Part shown: positions 34,295 to 43,442 of the stretch, one piece after another | How positions within the stretch are numbered: position 1 is the stretch's first letter | How the letters are laid out: each line of letters opens with the position of its first letter | Source: Acidimicrobiia bacterium | GTDB lineage: Bacteria; Actinomycetota; Acidimicrobiia; Acidimicrobiales; Hopanoidiivorantaceae | DNA: 53,445 nucleotides | NCBI GenBank assembly: GCA_020027305.1 | Contig: JAHRAM010000008.1 | Location: 1-53,445 of the forward strand | Direction of reading: 5' to 3' | Translations under genes and position numbers: made by a program | Notes under the pieces: generated by a model | Database searches by the model: none | What the model saw: only the letters and a program-made list of their open reading frames with translations | What the model was told of the DNA's origin: nothing

Positions 34295-34957
34295 CTAAGG
34301 CGTAGGAACGCAAATCACTTGGCCAATAGATATTGCATCCTCATCAGTTATTGATGGGTTCCGTCTTAATATGTCAGCTAGAGTAACCCCAGCATATCTA
34401 TCAGCAATAGCGCTCAAACTATCGCCTGATTGAATCGTGTAAGTTCTTAAACAATTGGGGATAGTGGGTGGAGTTGTTGGAGGTTGCGTTGTGGTGGTAA
34501 CCTCGGGAAGGTTTTCTGGGAAAGGAATACAAATCTCTAACCCACCAAAAATTAAACTTGGGTCAGTTATCCTGCTGGGATTAAATGCCACAATGTCTTC
34601 AAATGAGATGCCAGCATATCGTTCGGCAATAACGCTTAAACTATCGCCATCTTGAACTACATAGCTTCTTGGGCAAGTTTCATTTATAGTGGTAGTCGTA
34701 AAAATACTTGGGTCAATAGTCGTAGGAGAACTAGTCGTAGGAGAAGGCACAGTTGCTAAAGGTGGCTCTTCAATCCTAGGTGTCGTGAGAGTAGTGTTTG
34801 TTCCAGTTGTAGCATCAGGCAATGGTTTGCTTGCATCGGTTCCCCCAGCACCACAAGCAGCCAGAAGTGCCACAAACAAAATTGGCAACCCCCCAGTCAA
34901 ACATTTTTTGACAAATGTATTGCTAAAAAAGTTGAAGGAATTTCTACAAAAAATCAT
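34295..34957 (-). CDS. Lipoprotein with two LysM domains
   Basis: Peptidoglycan-binding lipoprotein (220 aa). The signal peptide ends in LLAAC with lipidation at C35, followed by Gly-Ala rather than the Asn-His seen in the other lipoproteins here. A Thr/Pro-rich linker (about residues 45-92) leads to LysM 1 (SYVVQDGDSLSVIAERYAGI), a second Thr/Pro linker, and LysM 2 (TYTIQSGDSLSAIADRYAGV). Each LysM is bracketed by a Cys pair. No catalytic domain is present, so it probably anchors or organises cell wall. Confidence 0.9.
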   Translation of the reverse strand: MIFCRNSFNFFSNTFVKKCLTGGLPILFVALLAACGAGGTDASKPLPDATTGTNTTLTTPRIEEPPLATVPSPTTSSPTTIDPSIFTTTTINETCPRSYVVQDGDSLSVIAERYAGISFEDIVAFNPSRITDPSLIFGGLEICIPFPENLPEVTTTTQPPTTPPTIPNCLRTYTIQSGDSLSAIADRYAGVTLADILRRNPSITDEDAISIGQVICVPTP

Positions 34958-34967
34958 AGTGAATCAA

Positions 34968-35270
34968 TCATGTTGTTTGTCTTGCGTCTCGGCAGATTTT
35001 TAAAACTGGGCTGAGTGAGCCCGAAGAGTTTTCTTCGTTGCACTTGCTACAAAGTTCAACATTTTCATCCACACATTTAAGCACCCATTCTAAATCGTCT
35101 GTCATAGATTGCCACTCTTCTATCTTTTTTGCTGTAGAACCCTCTTCAAGGCTTTCCACAAAAGTTTTTGTTCCCGACCTTATCTGGTCAGCAAGTTCAT
35201 CGGGCAACCCTATTTCACTTTCCATCACCATAATTTTAGAATAGCACTCTTTTAGCCCGTTGTGTTTCAT
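34968..35270 (-). CDS. Small cysteine-containing protein of unknown function
   Basis: Not recognised. The chosen ATG at 35270 gives 100 aa; a longer frame begins at 35309. The acidic, helical-looking middle (LPDELADQIRSGTKTFVESL, EEWQSMTDDLEWVLKCVDE) ends in a Cys group with spacing C-x7-C-x2-C-x14-C, which could bind a metal. It ends 10 bp before the start of the LysM lipoprotein gene, in the same direction, so the two may form an operon. Confidence 0.5.
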   Translation of the reverse strand: MKHNGLKECYSKIMVMESEIGLPDELADQIRSGTKTFVESLEEGSTAKKIEEWQSMTDDLEWVLKCVDENVELCSKCNEENSSGSLSPVLKICRDARQTT

Positions 35271-35330
35271 TATTTTTATTTTTGGAAAAAAGATGAATTC
35301 TAAATGCAAAATAATGGCTAAATTAAATAT

Positions 35331-35403
35331 GGGTCGCTAGCTCATCAGGTAGAGCAGGAGACTTTTAATCTCAAGGTGCTGGGTTCGAGTCCCAGGCGAC
35401 CCA
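35331..35403 (+). tRNA. tRNA-Lys (anticodon TTT)
   Basis: The 73-nt cloverleaf starts GGGTCGCTAGCTCATC and has anticodon loop CTTTTAA (anticodon TTT) and T-arm CTGGGTTCGAGTCCCAG. The acceptor stem GGGTCGC pairs with GCGACCC, followed by discriminator A. Unlike tRNA-Ala in this window, the 3' CCA is not encoded; CTTG follows. Confidence 0.97.
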
Positions 35404-35487
35404 CTTGTTTCTTGCCGTTTAGGTTCTTTTCTTGCCCAACGCAATTTCCATCCCTAGAACACAGCGAAATTTATTCGCCGCTCAGGT

Positions 35488-35515
35488 TTGAATTTCTAAA
35501 AGCTTGATTTAGAAT
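35488..35515 (+). promoter_or_regulatory. Sigma-70-type promoter of the peroxiredoxin gene
   Basis: TTGAAT (35488-35493) and TAGAAT (35510-35515) are separated by 16 bp. Transcription would start near 35522 and leave a leader of about 20 nt that carries the AAAGGAG ribosome binding site before the ATG at 35545. This gene is therefore not leaderless. Confidence 0.55.
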
Positions 35516-35544
35516 TAAAGAAAAGCTAAAAAAGGAGATTAACG

Positions 35545-36177
35545 ATGAGCATTCAACTAGGAGACACCGCCCCTGATTTCACTGCTGACACTACAGAAGG
35601 TGAGATTTCATTTCACGATTGGAAAAAAGACAGCTGGGCAGTTTTATTTTCACACCCCAAAGATTTCACCCCAGTTTGCACCACCGAGTTGGGATACACA
35701 GCAAAGCTCAAGGATGAATTTGCTAAGCGCAATGTGAAGGTCATTGGGCTGTCATGTGACTCTATTGAAGATCATGAGAAATGGGCAAAAGACATTGAAG
35801 AAACTCAAGGGCAGTTGCCTAACTTCCCGATGATAGGCGATGCCGACCAAAAGGTTGCAAATGAATATGGGATGATTCACCCAAACGCCAACGACACTAT
35901 GACCGTTCGTTCGGTGTTTGTGGTTGACGCTAATGACAAGGTACGCCTTATGATTACTTATCCAGCTTCAACAGGGAGGAACTTTGATGAGATTATTCGA
36001 GTTATTGATTCACTTCAACTAACAGATGGCCACAAAGTTGCCACCCCTGTGAACTGGAAACAAGGCGATGATGTAATCATCGTGCCTGCTTTGTCAAACG
36101 ATGAGGCAAAAGAAATGTTCCCAGATGGTTGGGATGAACAAAAGCCCTACCTAAGGGTAGTCAAGCAACCTAGTTAA
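35545..36177 (+). CDS. 1-Cys peroxiredoxin (PRDX6-like)
   Basis: Thiol peroxidase that reduces H2O2 and organic hydroperoxides (210 aa). The peroxidatic Cys is C45 in FTPVCTTELG; PVCTTE is the signature of the PRDX6 subgroup. The GLSCDSIEDHEKW segment and the long C-terminal arm (NWKQGDDVIIVPALSNDEA, MFPDGWDEQKPYLR) confirm this subgroup. It stands alone between tRNA-Lys and the convergent sugar dehydrogenase cluster, with a good ribosome binding site (AAAGGAGATTAACG). Confidence 0.95.
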   Translation: MSIQLGDTAPDFTADTTEGEISFHDWKKDSWAVLFSHPKDFTPVCTTELGYTAKLKDEFAKRNVKVIGLSCDSIEDHEKWAKDIEETQGQLPNFPMIGDADQKVANEYGMIHPNANDTMTVRSVFVVDANDKVRLMITYPASTGRNFDEIIRVIDSLQLTDGHKVATPVNWKQGDDVIIVPALSNDEAKEMFPDGWDEQKPYLRVVKQPS

Positions 36178-36294
36178 TCCCTTAAAATTTAAAGCCCTCA
36201 GATTTTTTGAGATTTATCTTTTGCGCAAGCTCACCCTTTTTGCATCCTTGCTTTATTTCGTTTTAGGAGTCAAGCACTTTAAGAATTCAGGGAT

Positions 36295-37578
36295 TTAAAA
36301 AAGAGGCTCTAATAAAAAGGTTCCAGCTTGTGTTCCAACGATAACTTCGCCACTAGGGGCTACCCCAAAGTTAATAATTGAACCAGTACTAGGTTGATTA
36401 ACTATTAAAGTGACATTGCCCTCGCTAACTTTTCCATTAGTGGCATTATCTGGGTCAAAAGTCCAAATAGCTCCAGGTACACAATAATCAGCATAGATAT
36501 AGTTTCCTCGCAAACTTGGCATCACCTTACCGTTATAGACTTGTCCGCCAGTAATCGCACATCTTCCATATTGGGTTCCCTTAGCTACTGTATGTTCATA
36601 TTCAAAAATTGGAGAGTGATGATTTTTGATATCAACGTCGTTTATTAGTCGCTGGCTACCCTCATATCCAGCCCATCCCAGATTAAGCTGACCGACACCG
36701 TTAGGGAGTAAATTTACCTCTTCAACAAGAGTATTGCCAACATCATTAACCCACAAGTCCCCAGTTTCATTATTGAAAGTGATTCGCCAAGCATTTCTAA
36801 CCCCGTAGGCCCAAATCTCTTTTCTAATATTGTTATTGGAATCATTTATAAGCGGATTATCTTTTGGAATCTCATACCCGCCTGTTTCAGGTGTAGGTGC
36901 TATTCTAAGGATGCTCCCATTCAACTCTTCGAAGCTTTGACTGTTCCAATGGGTACCATTCCCACCCTCTCCGAGCGAAATATAAAGGTGTCCATCTTTT
37001 GGTGAAAAGGCAATATCTCCTCCATTATGGACGTTTGCCTGTTGCGGAATAGTGATAATGGTTCTTCTCTGAACATTTTTTGGATTCTCGCTATTTAAAT
37101 CTCTAGCATTGATGGCTTGAACGATATTTGGAGCGACAAAGTCTTCATCTTGCTTAGTGTCGCTGTTGCTATAAGAAATGTAGAGCCATTTTCCATCGGG
37201 AGAAAAAACTAGCCCAAAAAAGCCCTGTTCAGTTTTAACTTCAGTGTCATCTGACACATCTAAGACCATCTTTTCATCATAATTTTGCGTTGCAGAATTA
37301 TAGGTAAATTGCCAGACGACACCCTGTTGCTCTGCCACTAAAAATTTTTCACTCCCCAAACTTTCGTGCCAAGCAGTGGCGATGGCCTTTTTATCACTAA
37401 TCAAACGGAGTTTAGCTATAATGTCAACCTTTGAATCTTCCCGTAAGGTCGTAACATCCCTTGCTCCATGATTGCAGGCGGAAGTAAATATTGCCAGTGA
37501 AAGAAATAAAATGAATGTACTAAATCCTTTAGTGATAAATTGACTACCCCTTAGGTGATATACAATTTTCATATTCAA
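36295..37578 (-). CDS. PQQ-dependent glucose/sorbosone dehydrogenase-type lipoprotein, third of three
   Basis: Six-bladed propeller sugar dehydrogenase family protein (427 aa). The lipobox FTSAC puts the lipid on C35, followed by Asn-His-Gly. Family blocks are LVFSPDGKWLYISYSNSD, HNGGDIAFSPKDGHLYISLG with the presumed catalytic His, LNGSILRIAPTPETGGYEIP, GVRNAWRITFNNETGDLWVN, and the C-terminal GNYIYADYCVPGAIWTFDP. It is the most downstream of three tandem paralogues. PQQ dependence follows from the family; no PQQ synthesis genes are in the window. Confidence 0.88.
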   Translation of the reverse strand: MNMKIVYHLRGSQFITKGFSTFILFLSLAIFTSACNHGARDVTTLREDSKVDIIAKLRLISDKKAIATAWHESLGSEKFLVAEQQGVVWQFTYNSATQNYDEKMVLDVSDDTEVKTEQGFFGLVFSPDGKWLYISYSNSDTKQDEDFVAPNIVQAINARDLNSENPKNVQRRTIITIPQQANVHNGGDIAFSPKDGHLYISLGEGGNGTHWNSQSFEELNGSILRIAPTPETGGYEIPKDNPLINDSNNNIRKEIWAYGVRNAWRITFNNETGDLWVNDVGNTLVEEVNLLPNGVGQLNLGWAGYEGSQRLINDVDIKNHHSPIFEYEHTVAKGTQYGRCAITGGQVYNGKVMPSLRGNYIYADYCVPGAIWTFDPDNATNGKVSEGNVTLIVNQPSTGSIINFGVAPSGEVIVGTQAGTFLLEPLF

Positions 37579-37682
37579 CTCTCAATTGTTAAGCCTACAC
37601 ACTCATTGCCCAATTTTTATGGCAGGACTTGCTGGGTGCCACACTTTATAGGTTGGTATTAAATCTTTAGGGGTAGTGAGGT

Positions 37683-38942
37683 TTAAGATGTGGTGACTGG
37701 TAGCAGTAAAAAAGTTCCTGTGTGGGTTCCCACAATCACTTCGCCTGTGGGCGTTTTGCCAAAGTTTACAATTGGCCCAGCACTTGGTTGATTAACAATT
37801 AGAACGGTTTGGCTTTCGTTAATTTTGCCAACGTCATTTTTGTCATTATTTTTATCACTGGAAATATCTACAGGGTCGATCGCCCAGATAGCTCCAGGAA
37901 CACAAAAGTCGGCATAAATATATTTGCCAACTAAAACTGGAATCGCTTTGCCATTATAAATTTGCCCGCCAGTGATTGCACATCGGCTAGTTCGTGTTCC
38001 TTCCGCCACCGTGTGTCCATATTCAAAAACGGGAAGGTGGTGGTTGCTGGTGCCGGGATTTCTTAACTGACTGCTACCTTCATATAGAGGCCATCCAAGA
38101 TTAGCTCCGCCTGTGCCATTAGGGATTAAATTCACCTCTTCAATATTAGCTAGCCCTACGTCATTAACCCACAAGTCGCCACTTTTTTCGTCAAAGGCAA
38201 TTCGCCAAGCGTTTCTTATTCCGTGTGCCCAAACTTCTGGGCGAGTATCACCATTGGGATGGTTTACAAATGGGTTGTCTGGCGGAATCTCATATCCGCC
38301 TGTTTTAGGTGTGGGGGCTATTCTAAGAATGCTCCCATTTAGGGTCTTAAGGTTTTGCGCGTTGCCGAATTGGTCGTTTGCTCCGCCACTATCTCCTAGT
38401 GAAATATAGAGGTACCCATCTTTAGGTGAAAAGGCAATGTCTCCGCCATTGTGAACTTTACTTGTTTGTGGAACAGTGATGATGGTTGTTCGCTGAACCC
38501 CTTTTGGATTGCTACCATCTAAGTCACTTACCTTGATAGCTTGAACTATATAAGGGTGTGAAAAGCCCTCTGGCACAGGCGCTTTTATATCACTATAAGA
38601 AATGTAGAGCCACTTGCCATCAGGTGAAAAAGTCATTCCCAACAAACCCAGTTCGCCCTGAGACATTGTGTCATCTGAAATGTCTAAAATAACAACCTCG
38701 TCATCTTCTCGAAAAGGTGCATTATAATCTAATGCCCAAACAACGCCGTGCTGTTCAGCAATTAAAACCCTTTCGTCTCCCCAATTTTGGTGCCAGGCTG
38801 TTACAATAGTTGGTTTTTCATCAAACAAGGAAAGGCTACCAAGTATATTAATTCGCGAACCACCTCTAGAAACTAAATTATCTATCGCTCCATGATTGCA
38901 TGCCGAAGTAAAAAGTATCAAGAGCGAAAAGATGATAAGCAC
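37683..38942 (-). CDS. PQQ-dependent glucose/sorbosone dehydrogenase-type lipoprotein, second of three
   Basis: Propeller sugar dehydrogenase (419 aa from the only canonical start, a GTG at 38942). Blocks match its neighbours: GMTFSPDGKWLYISYSD, HNGGDIAFSPKDGYLYISLG, LNGSILRIAPTPKTGGYEIP, GIRNAWRIAFDEKSGDLWVN. The lipobox FTSAC (C15) is followed by Asn-His-Gly. From the GTG the signal peptide has no basic n-region, yet the open frame just upstream reads KAKRGARFAV, as expected of one. No ATG, GTG or TTG lies in that upstream stretch, so the start is non-canonical or has been damaged by a small indel. Confidence 0.85.
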   Translation of the reverse strand: MLIIFSLLILFTSACNHGAIDNLVSRGGSRINILGSLSLFDEKPTIVTAWHQNWGDERVLIAEQHGVVWALDYNAPFREDDEVVILDISDDTMSQGELGLLGMTFSPDGKWLYISYSDIKAPVPEGFSHPYIVQAIKVSDLDGSNPKGVQRTTIITVPQTSKVHNGGDIAFSPKDGYLYISLGDSGGANDQFGNAQNLKTLNGSILRIAPTPKTGGYEIPPDNPFVNHPNGDTRPEVWAHGIRNAWRIAFDEKSGDLWVNDVGLANIEEVNLIPNGTGGANLGWPLYEGSSQLRNPGTSNHHLPVFEYGHTVAEGTRTSRCAITGGQIYNGKAIPVLVGKYIYADFCVPGAIWAIDPVDISSDKNNDKNDVGKINESQTVLIVNQPSAGPIVNFGKTPTGEVIVGTHTGTFLLLPVTTS

Positions 38943-39087
38943 AGCAAATCTTGCACCTCTTTTAGCTTTGTGCTGGGCACATGTTGGGAGGCACTTAGTT
39001 TTGAAGCTCGATTTATAGCTAGGTTTAATCGCTTTAAGAAGTCTTTGCCGACTTTTTATTCTTTATGGTTTGACAGGCGCCCTACGC

Positions 39088-40488
39088 TTAAGGGTTCGTT
39101 GCTGGTAAAAGGATAAAAGTCCCACTTAAGGTTCCAACAATAATTTCGCCTGTGGGAGTTTCGCCAAAGTTAATAATTGAGCCAATGCTGTTTTGATTGA
39201 GGATTAAAGTGTCGCCACCCTTTGGGATTTTTCCATTGGCAGAAATACTTGGTGAAGCATCATTTGGATCGATTGCCCAAATAACTCCAGCCGCACAAAA
39301 GTCAGCGTAGATATATTTGCCAATGAGAGCTGGGATTAAATCGCCACTATAAATAAATCCACCAGTAACTGAGCATCGCCTAGATTCTGTGCCTTCAGCC
39401 ACCGAGTGTTCGTATTCAAAAATTGGAAGGTGGTGGGCTTCAAGGTTGGGGGGCGGGCCTCTAAATGGTTTGCTTCCTTCATACTCGTTCCACCCTAGAT
39501 TAAGTCCGCCGACCCCATTTGGGATGACGTCTATTTCTTCAATCTCATTTTGCCCGACATCGCCAATCCATAGGTCGCCAGTTTCTTTGTTGAAAGAAAT
39601 TCTCCAAGCATTTCTTATCCCATAAGCCCAAATCTCAGAACGAGCATCGGAGCGGTCAACGAACGGGTTATCTGCTGGAATCTCATACCCCCCAGTTTCA
39701 GGTGTGGGAGAGATTCTAAGGATGCTTCCATTTAGTGTTTCAAGGTTTTGCCCATTCCTAAATTGGTCGTTTGCCCCTCCGCCATCTCCTAGGGCAACAT
39801 AAAGGTGTTCGTCTTTAGGCGAAAATGCAATGTCGCCTCCGTTATGATTTCCGCCTGGTTGTGGAATAGTAATAATGGTTGTTCGGGGAATGCTTTTTGC
39901 ATTTCTAGTGCCTAGGTCGGTTGCCTTGACTGCTTGAACCACATTTGGGAAGGTGGCACCTCCTGCTCGGTCGGCTTTGGTATCACTATAAGAAATGTAG
40001 AGCCATTTTCCATCGGGTGAAAAAGTCATTCCTAAAAAGCCTTGCTCACTTTGAGCGATGGTGTCTTCTGAAATGTCTAAGACAATGGTTTCGTCAGTAA
40101 CTCGGCCAGAAGTATCATAAGTCAACATCCAGACAAAACCATGACGTTCAGCGATTAGAAATCTTTGCATGCCTAGGTTTTTGTGCCAAGCAGTAGCGAT
40201 GGCTTGCTTAGCGTTTAGTAAGAGAGGAAAAACATCGATGTCTTCTTTGGGTGCTTCTTTTGTGGTGGTTGGATTTTTTGAGTCGGTCGTGTCGTTGCTT
40301 GAAGAATTAGAAGTTGTTGGAGTTGCTTTAGAATCAGGAGATGCTTGTGTGGTTTGGGGATTGGGGTTGGTTGTGGGATTGGAGCTTACAGTCGACCCGT
40401 GATTACAGGCAGACGCAAAAAGCACCAGTGAAAGCATCACGATGATTGCCCCAGAACTTTTGATAGCAAAGCTTTTCTTATTTTTCAT
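39088..40488 (-). CDS. PQQ-dependent glucose/sorbosone dehydrogenase-type lipoprotein, first of three
   Basis: The first and longest of the three paralogues (466 aa). Lipobox FASAC (C28) is followed by Asn-His-Gly, then a Ser/Thr/Asn/Pro-rich linker of about 50 residues that would lift the propeller off the membrane. Blocks: GMTFSPDGKWLYISYSDTK, HNGGDIAFSPKDEHLYVALG, LNGSILRISPTPETGGYEIP, GIRNAWRISFNKETGDLWIG. It begins 24 bp after the ABC permease stop on the same strand, so the exporter and dehydrogenases may share a transcript. Confidence 0.88.
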   Translation of the reverse strand: MKNKKSFAIKSSGAIIVMLSLVLFASACNHGSTVSSNPTTNPNPQTTQASPDSKATPTTSNSSSNDTTDSKNPTTTKEAPKEDIDVFPLLLNAKQAIATAWHKNLGMQRFLIAERHGFVWMLTYDTSGRVTDETIVLDISEDTIAQSEQGFLGMTFSPDGKWLYISYSDTKADRAGGATFPNVVQAVKATDLGTRNAKSIPRTTIITIPQPGGNHNGGDIAFSPKDEHLYVALGDGGGANDQFRNGQNLETLNGSILRISPTPETGGYEIPADNPFVDRSDARSEIWAYGIRNAWRISFNKETGDLWIGDVGQNEIEEIDVIPNGVGGLNLGWNEYEGSKPFRGPPPNLEAHHLPIFEYEHSVAEGTESRRCSVTGGFIYSGDLIPALIGKYIYADFCAAGVIWAIDPNDASPSISANGKIPKGGDTLILNQNSIGSIINFGETPTGEIIVGTLSGTFILLPATNP

Positions 40489-40512
40489 TTGCGAAAATGC
40501 GAAAACCGCACA

Positions 40513-43371
40513 CTAATTCTCATGAATGGCATTCAAAATATTTAGCCTTCCAGCTTTTGCGGCTGGGAAAAGTGTTCCCAGTGCTCCAATTAGAATAGCA
40601 AGGAACACAGGGAAGAGAATTCCATTTGGCAGAGGGAATATCTGTGTAGGTATTATCGGTATAGAAATGGTACTTATAAATTCATCTGGTAGGACCTGAA
40701 TAATAATAATACTGCTCAGCACTCCAAGTGCTAGACCCAATAATCCACCGAAAGCGCTGACGATGAGCCCTTCAATACGAACCATTCTTCGAACCAATCG
40801 TCGTTTCATTCCGACTGCTCTAAGCAAGCCAATTTCTCTTGTGCGTTCAAAAATTGAGAGGGTGAGTGTATTGGCAATTCCTAACGCGGCTACTATAAAA
40901 GTTACATATAAGAATACCTGAACAATATTTGTTCCTCCATTTAGATTGCCAATCAGCCTATCGTTGTATTCTTTTTTGGTAAAGACTTTTAGGTCGGGGT
41001 CGTTTATTTCAAATATTGACGTAGTTGCTTCTTCTATTTGTTTCTTACTTACGCCATCTACTGCCTGTACTGAAATTAGAAAGTCACGTCGTGTAGCAAT
41101 ATGTTTATCTACGAGTTCAACGTTCATAACCCACTCTCCTATCACCTGAGTTAATTCATCTGCAAATATCCCAGCTACTGTTAGCTCAGCTTCTGCACCA
41201 CTTGGAAACACCGTATTAATTGTTGAGCCTATCTCTAAGCTGTAGTTTTCAGCTCGATCTTGTGAAATAAATATTACATCATTGCGACTTAAATCAAAAG
41301 ATGCTGTGGCGTCGTCTAGGTCGAGATTGAGGTGTTGTTGGATAGTTGTGAGGTTGGTAGTTGTTATATCAAATTCTTCATTCCGTTCAGTTCGCACCCC
41401 TGAAGAATCTATCGTGTGGGGAACTCTAATACCCTGCTCAATGTAGCTAAATGGTTGAGCAGATTCCACAATAGCTAGTTTGCCAATTTCTCCACCAATA
41501 TTTGTTGCAAAATAAATGTCAGGATTGTCGCCTCTGCACTGCTGCTTGCATATTATGTAGTCAGATTTCACAACTCCATCTAAGACTGTGCTAAATGTAG
41601 CCCCAATTGAAGAAGAGGCAATCGTTGCCACCGAAATGAGGGCGATACTGATGATAAAAACTATTGCTGTATTGGCTGTTCGCTGAGGGTTTCTGGCAGC
41701 ATTTTCAACGCCAAGAGTTCCAGTGATTCCATACATTTTTTTCAGCGGAAACCCTAGAAGTTTGGAAAGCGGCCTGCCAAAGAACGGGCTTGCAATATTG
41801 AACCCCATAATAGTGATTAGTAGCCCCATAGCGAAAATCACTAGAGCTCCAGCAAGGCTGAAGTCATTAATCCACTTAGTTAACCCCCAAGCTAAAAACA
41901 TCCACGTGATACCCATTGCCAAAATGATGAAATTTCCAAATAATTTTTTAATTCGGATTCCACCCCAATAGACTGCTAGAGCCGATACTGGTGTTACTAA
42001 AGCGATAACGCGCCATGGTTGAAACAAACAAAAGACAGCTATCCCTATACCTGCGAGCATCACGATTGAACCCACAATTGGTCGATGTTTAGCTTCTGTT
42101 TGTGCGGTTGCATTTGTTCCTTCTCGTAGGGCAGCAATCGGCGGAACCCGTCTAGAACGGATGGCTGATGGAAGGGCCGCCAACATTGTTAGCCCTATGC
42201 CAAGCGTAGCTGCCCAAATGACTGTTCTATAGTGAAACACTAAACTTATTGCTGAAAAGCCACCTCCACTTGTTGCATTAATGAGCACTACCAGAAAATA
42301 GAACACACCAACTCCACCTGCAAGACCGATAACCGTTGCAGCTATTCCAACAATGAAGGATTCCCCCAAAACTAGCTGGGAAAGCTGTCTTCCTCCTAAC
42401 CCGACTGCACGAAGCAAGCCTAGCTCTTTTATTCGTTGATCCAAAATAATAGAAAAAGTGTTGAATATAACAAATGCCGATACAAATAAAATTACAAAAG
42501 CAAAGATTAATAAGACTACGCGGAAAAAGTCGATGATGCCTGAGAAGTCGTCTGAAACCTCATCGGCAAATTGTTCGGTTGCGACTACTTCTGCTTTAAC
42601 ATTTGCTGTCGTTAGTATATTTTTTATTTCTTGTGAATTAAGCACACTTTCAAGGTTGGTCACGACTTCTAGAGGGTTGCTTCCAGCTTCTGTGTAAACC
42701 TCATACTGATCAATACCCTTATCGTCATTTAGAAGTTTGATGGCGGTGGGAGTGTCAAAGACAATTAGCTGTGCACCTGCTAACCCATCTTCTCTTGCAC
42801 CTAGCCGAAAAGTACCTACAAGTGTGTATTGTGCTGAGCCAGCAGATTCCCCCGCTGGAATGGTGATGATAAATTTCTCACCGATTTTTAATTCGTTATT
42901 TTCGGCGGTAGCGTCGTCAACAGCAAACTCTTGAGGGCCAGTTGGTTGTCTGCCTCTAATTAAGAAATTGTTTCGGCGGGTTGTGCTTTCATCCCAGTTG
43001 CTTCCGACTACTGGGGCGCCTTCGGCATTTGACCCAATGACTTCATTATCTAAATGCTTTAATATCAAGCCAAACTCTACAATTGCTGACTCAACAGTCT
43101 CAACACCTTCAACTTCTTCAAGCTCTGACTTTAATTCAATGGGAAGAGGTGGTGCGAGGTTTCTGTCTCCAAAGTCAATTTCTGACCTAATAATGAGTTG
43201 CGATTCGCCAGCAATATCACGAGATAAGTCAGTGAAGATGCTTCTCACGCTATCGGTGAAAATGAATATACCACTTACAAGTGTTACCCCAACAACAACT
43301 GCAAGGGTTGTCAAAATAAACCGTGCCTTTCGGTGCACTATGTTTTTATAGGCGAGGCGGAAAAGTTGCAT
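40513..43371 (-). CDS. MacB/LolE-like ABC transporter permease (FtsX family)
   Basis: A large permease of 952 aa with two FtsX modules: TM1 and an extracytoplasmic domain (residues 1-280), three TM helices (about 285-400), a central block of extra helices, then a second MacB-type extracytoplasmic domain and three final helices. The conserved cytoplasmic loops are RIKELGLLRAVGLGGRQLSQ and RTREIGLLRAVGMKRRLVRR. Such permeases act as mechanotransmitters that extract or export lipids, lipoproteins or peptides. The ATPase gene lies directly upstream. A TAAATT box 6 nt before the ATG suggests an additional leaderless start. Confidence 0.9.
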   Translation of the reverse strand: MQLFRLAYKNIVHRKARFILTTLAVVVGVTLVSGIFIFTDSVRSIFTDLSRDIAGESQLIIRSEIDFGDRNLAPPLPIELKSELEEVEGVETVESAIVEFGLILKHLDNEVIGSNAEGAPVVGSNWDESTTRRNNFLIRGRQPTGPQEFAVDDATAENNELKIGEKFIITIPAGESAGSAQYTLVGTFRLGAREDGLAGAQLIVFDTPTAIKLLNDDKGIDQYEVYTEAGSNPLEVVTNLESVLNSQEIKNILTTANVKAEVVATEQFADEVSDDFSGIIDFFRVVLLIFAFVILFVSAFVIFNTFSIILDQRIKELGLLRAVGLGGRQLSQLVLGESFIVGIAATVIGLAGGVGVFYFLVVLINATSGGGFSAISLVFHYRTVIWAATLGIGLTMLAALPSAIRSRRVPPIAALREGTNATAQTEAKHRPIVGSIVMLAGIGIAVFCLFQPWRVIALVTPVSALAVYWGGIRIKKLFGNFIILAMGITWMFLAWGLTKWINDFSLAGALVIFAMGLLITIMGFNIASPFFGRPLSKLLGFPLKKMYGITGTLGVENAARNPQRTANTAIVFIISIALISVATIASSSIGATFSTVLDGVVKSDYIICKQQCRGDNPDIYFATNIGGEIGKLAIVESAQPFSYIEQGIRVPHTIDSSGVRTERNEEFDITTTNLTTIQQHLNLDLDDATASFDLSRNDVIFISQDRAENYSLEIGSTINTVFPSGAEAELTVAGIFADELTQVIGEWVMNVELVDKHIATRRDFLISVQAVDGVSKKQIEEATTSIFEINDPDLKVFTKKEYNDRLIGNLNGGTNIVQVFLYVTFIVAALGIANTLTLSIFERTREIGLLRAVGMKRRLVRRMVRIEGLIVSAFGGLLGLALGVLSSIIIIQVLPDEFISTISIPIIPTQIFPLPNGILFPVFLAILIGALGTLFPAAKAGRLNILNAIHEN

Positions 43372-43442
43372 TTAATTAATTTAAATTAAGTTTGCTTTAA
43401 ATCTTTTACTTCAAATATTTTGAGTATTCCCAAATATAGTGC

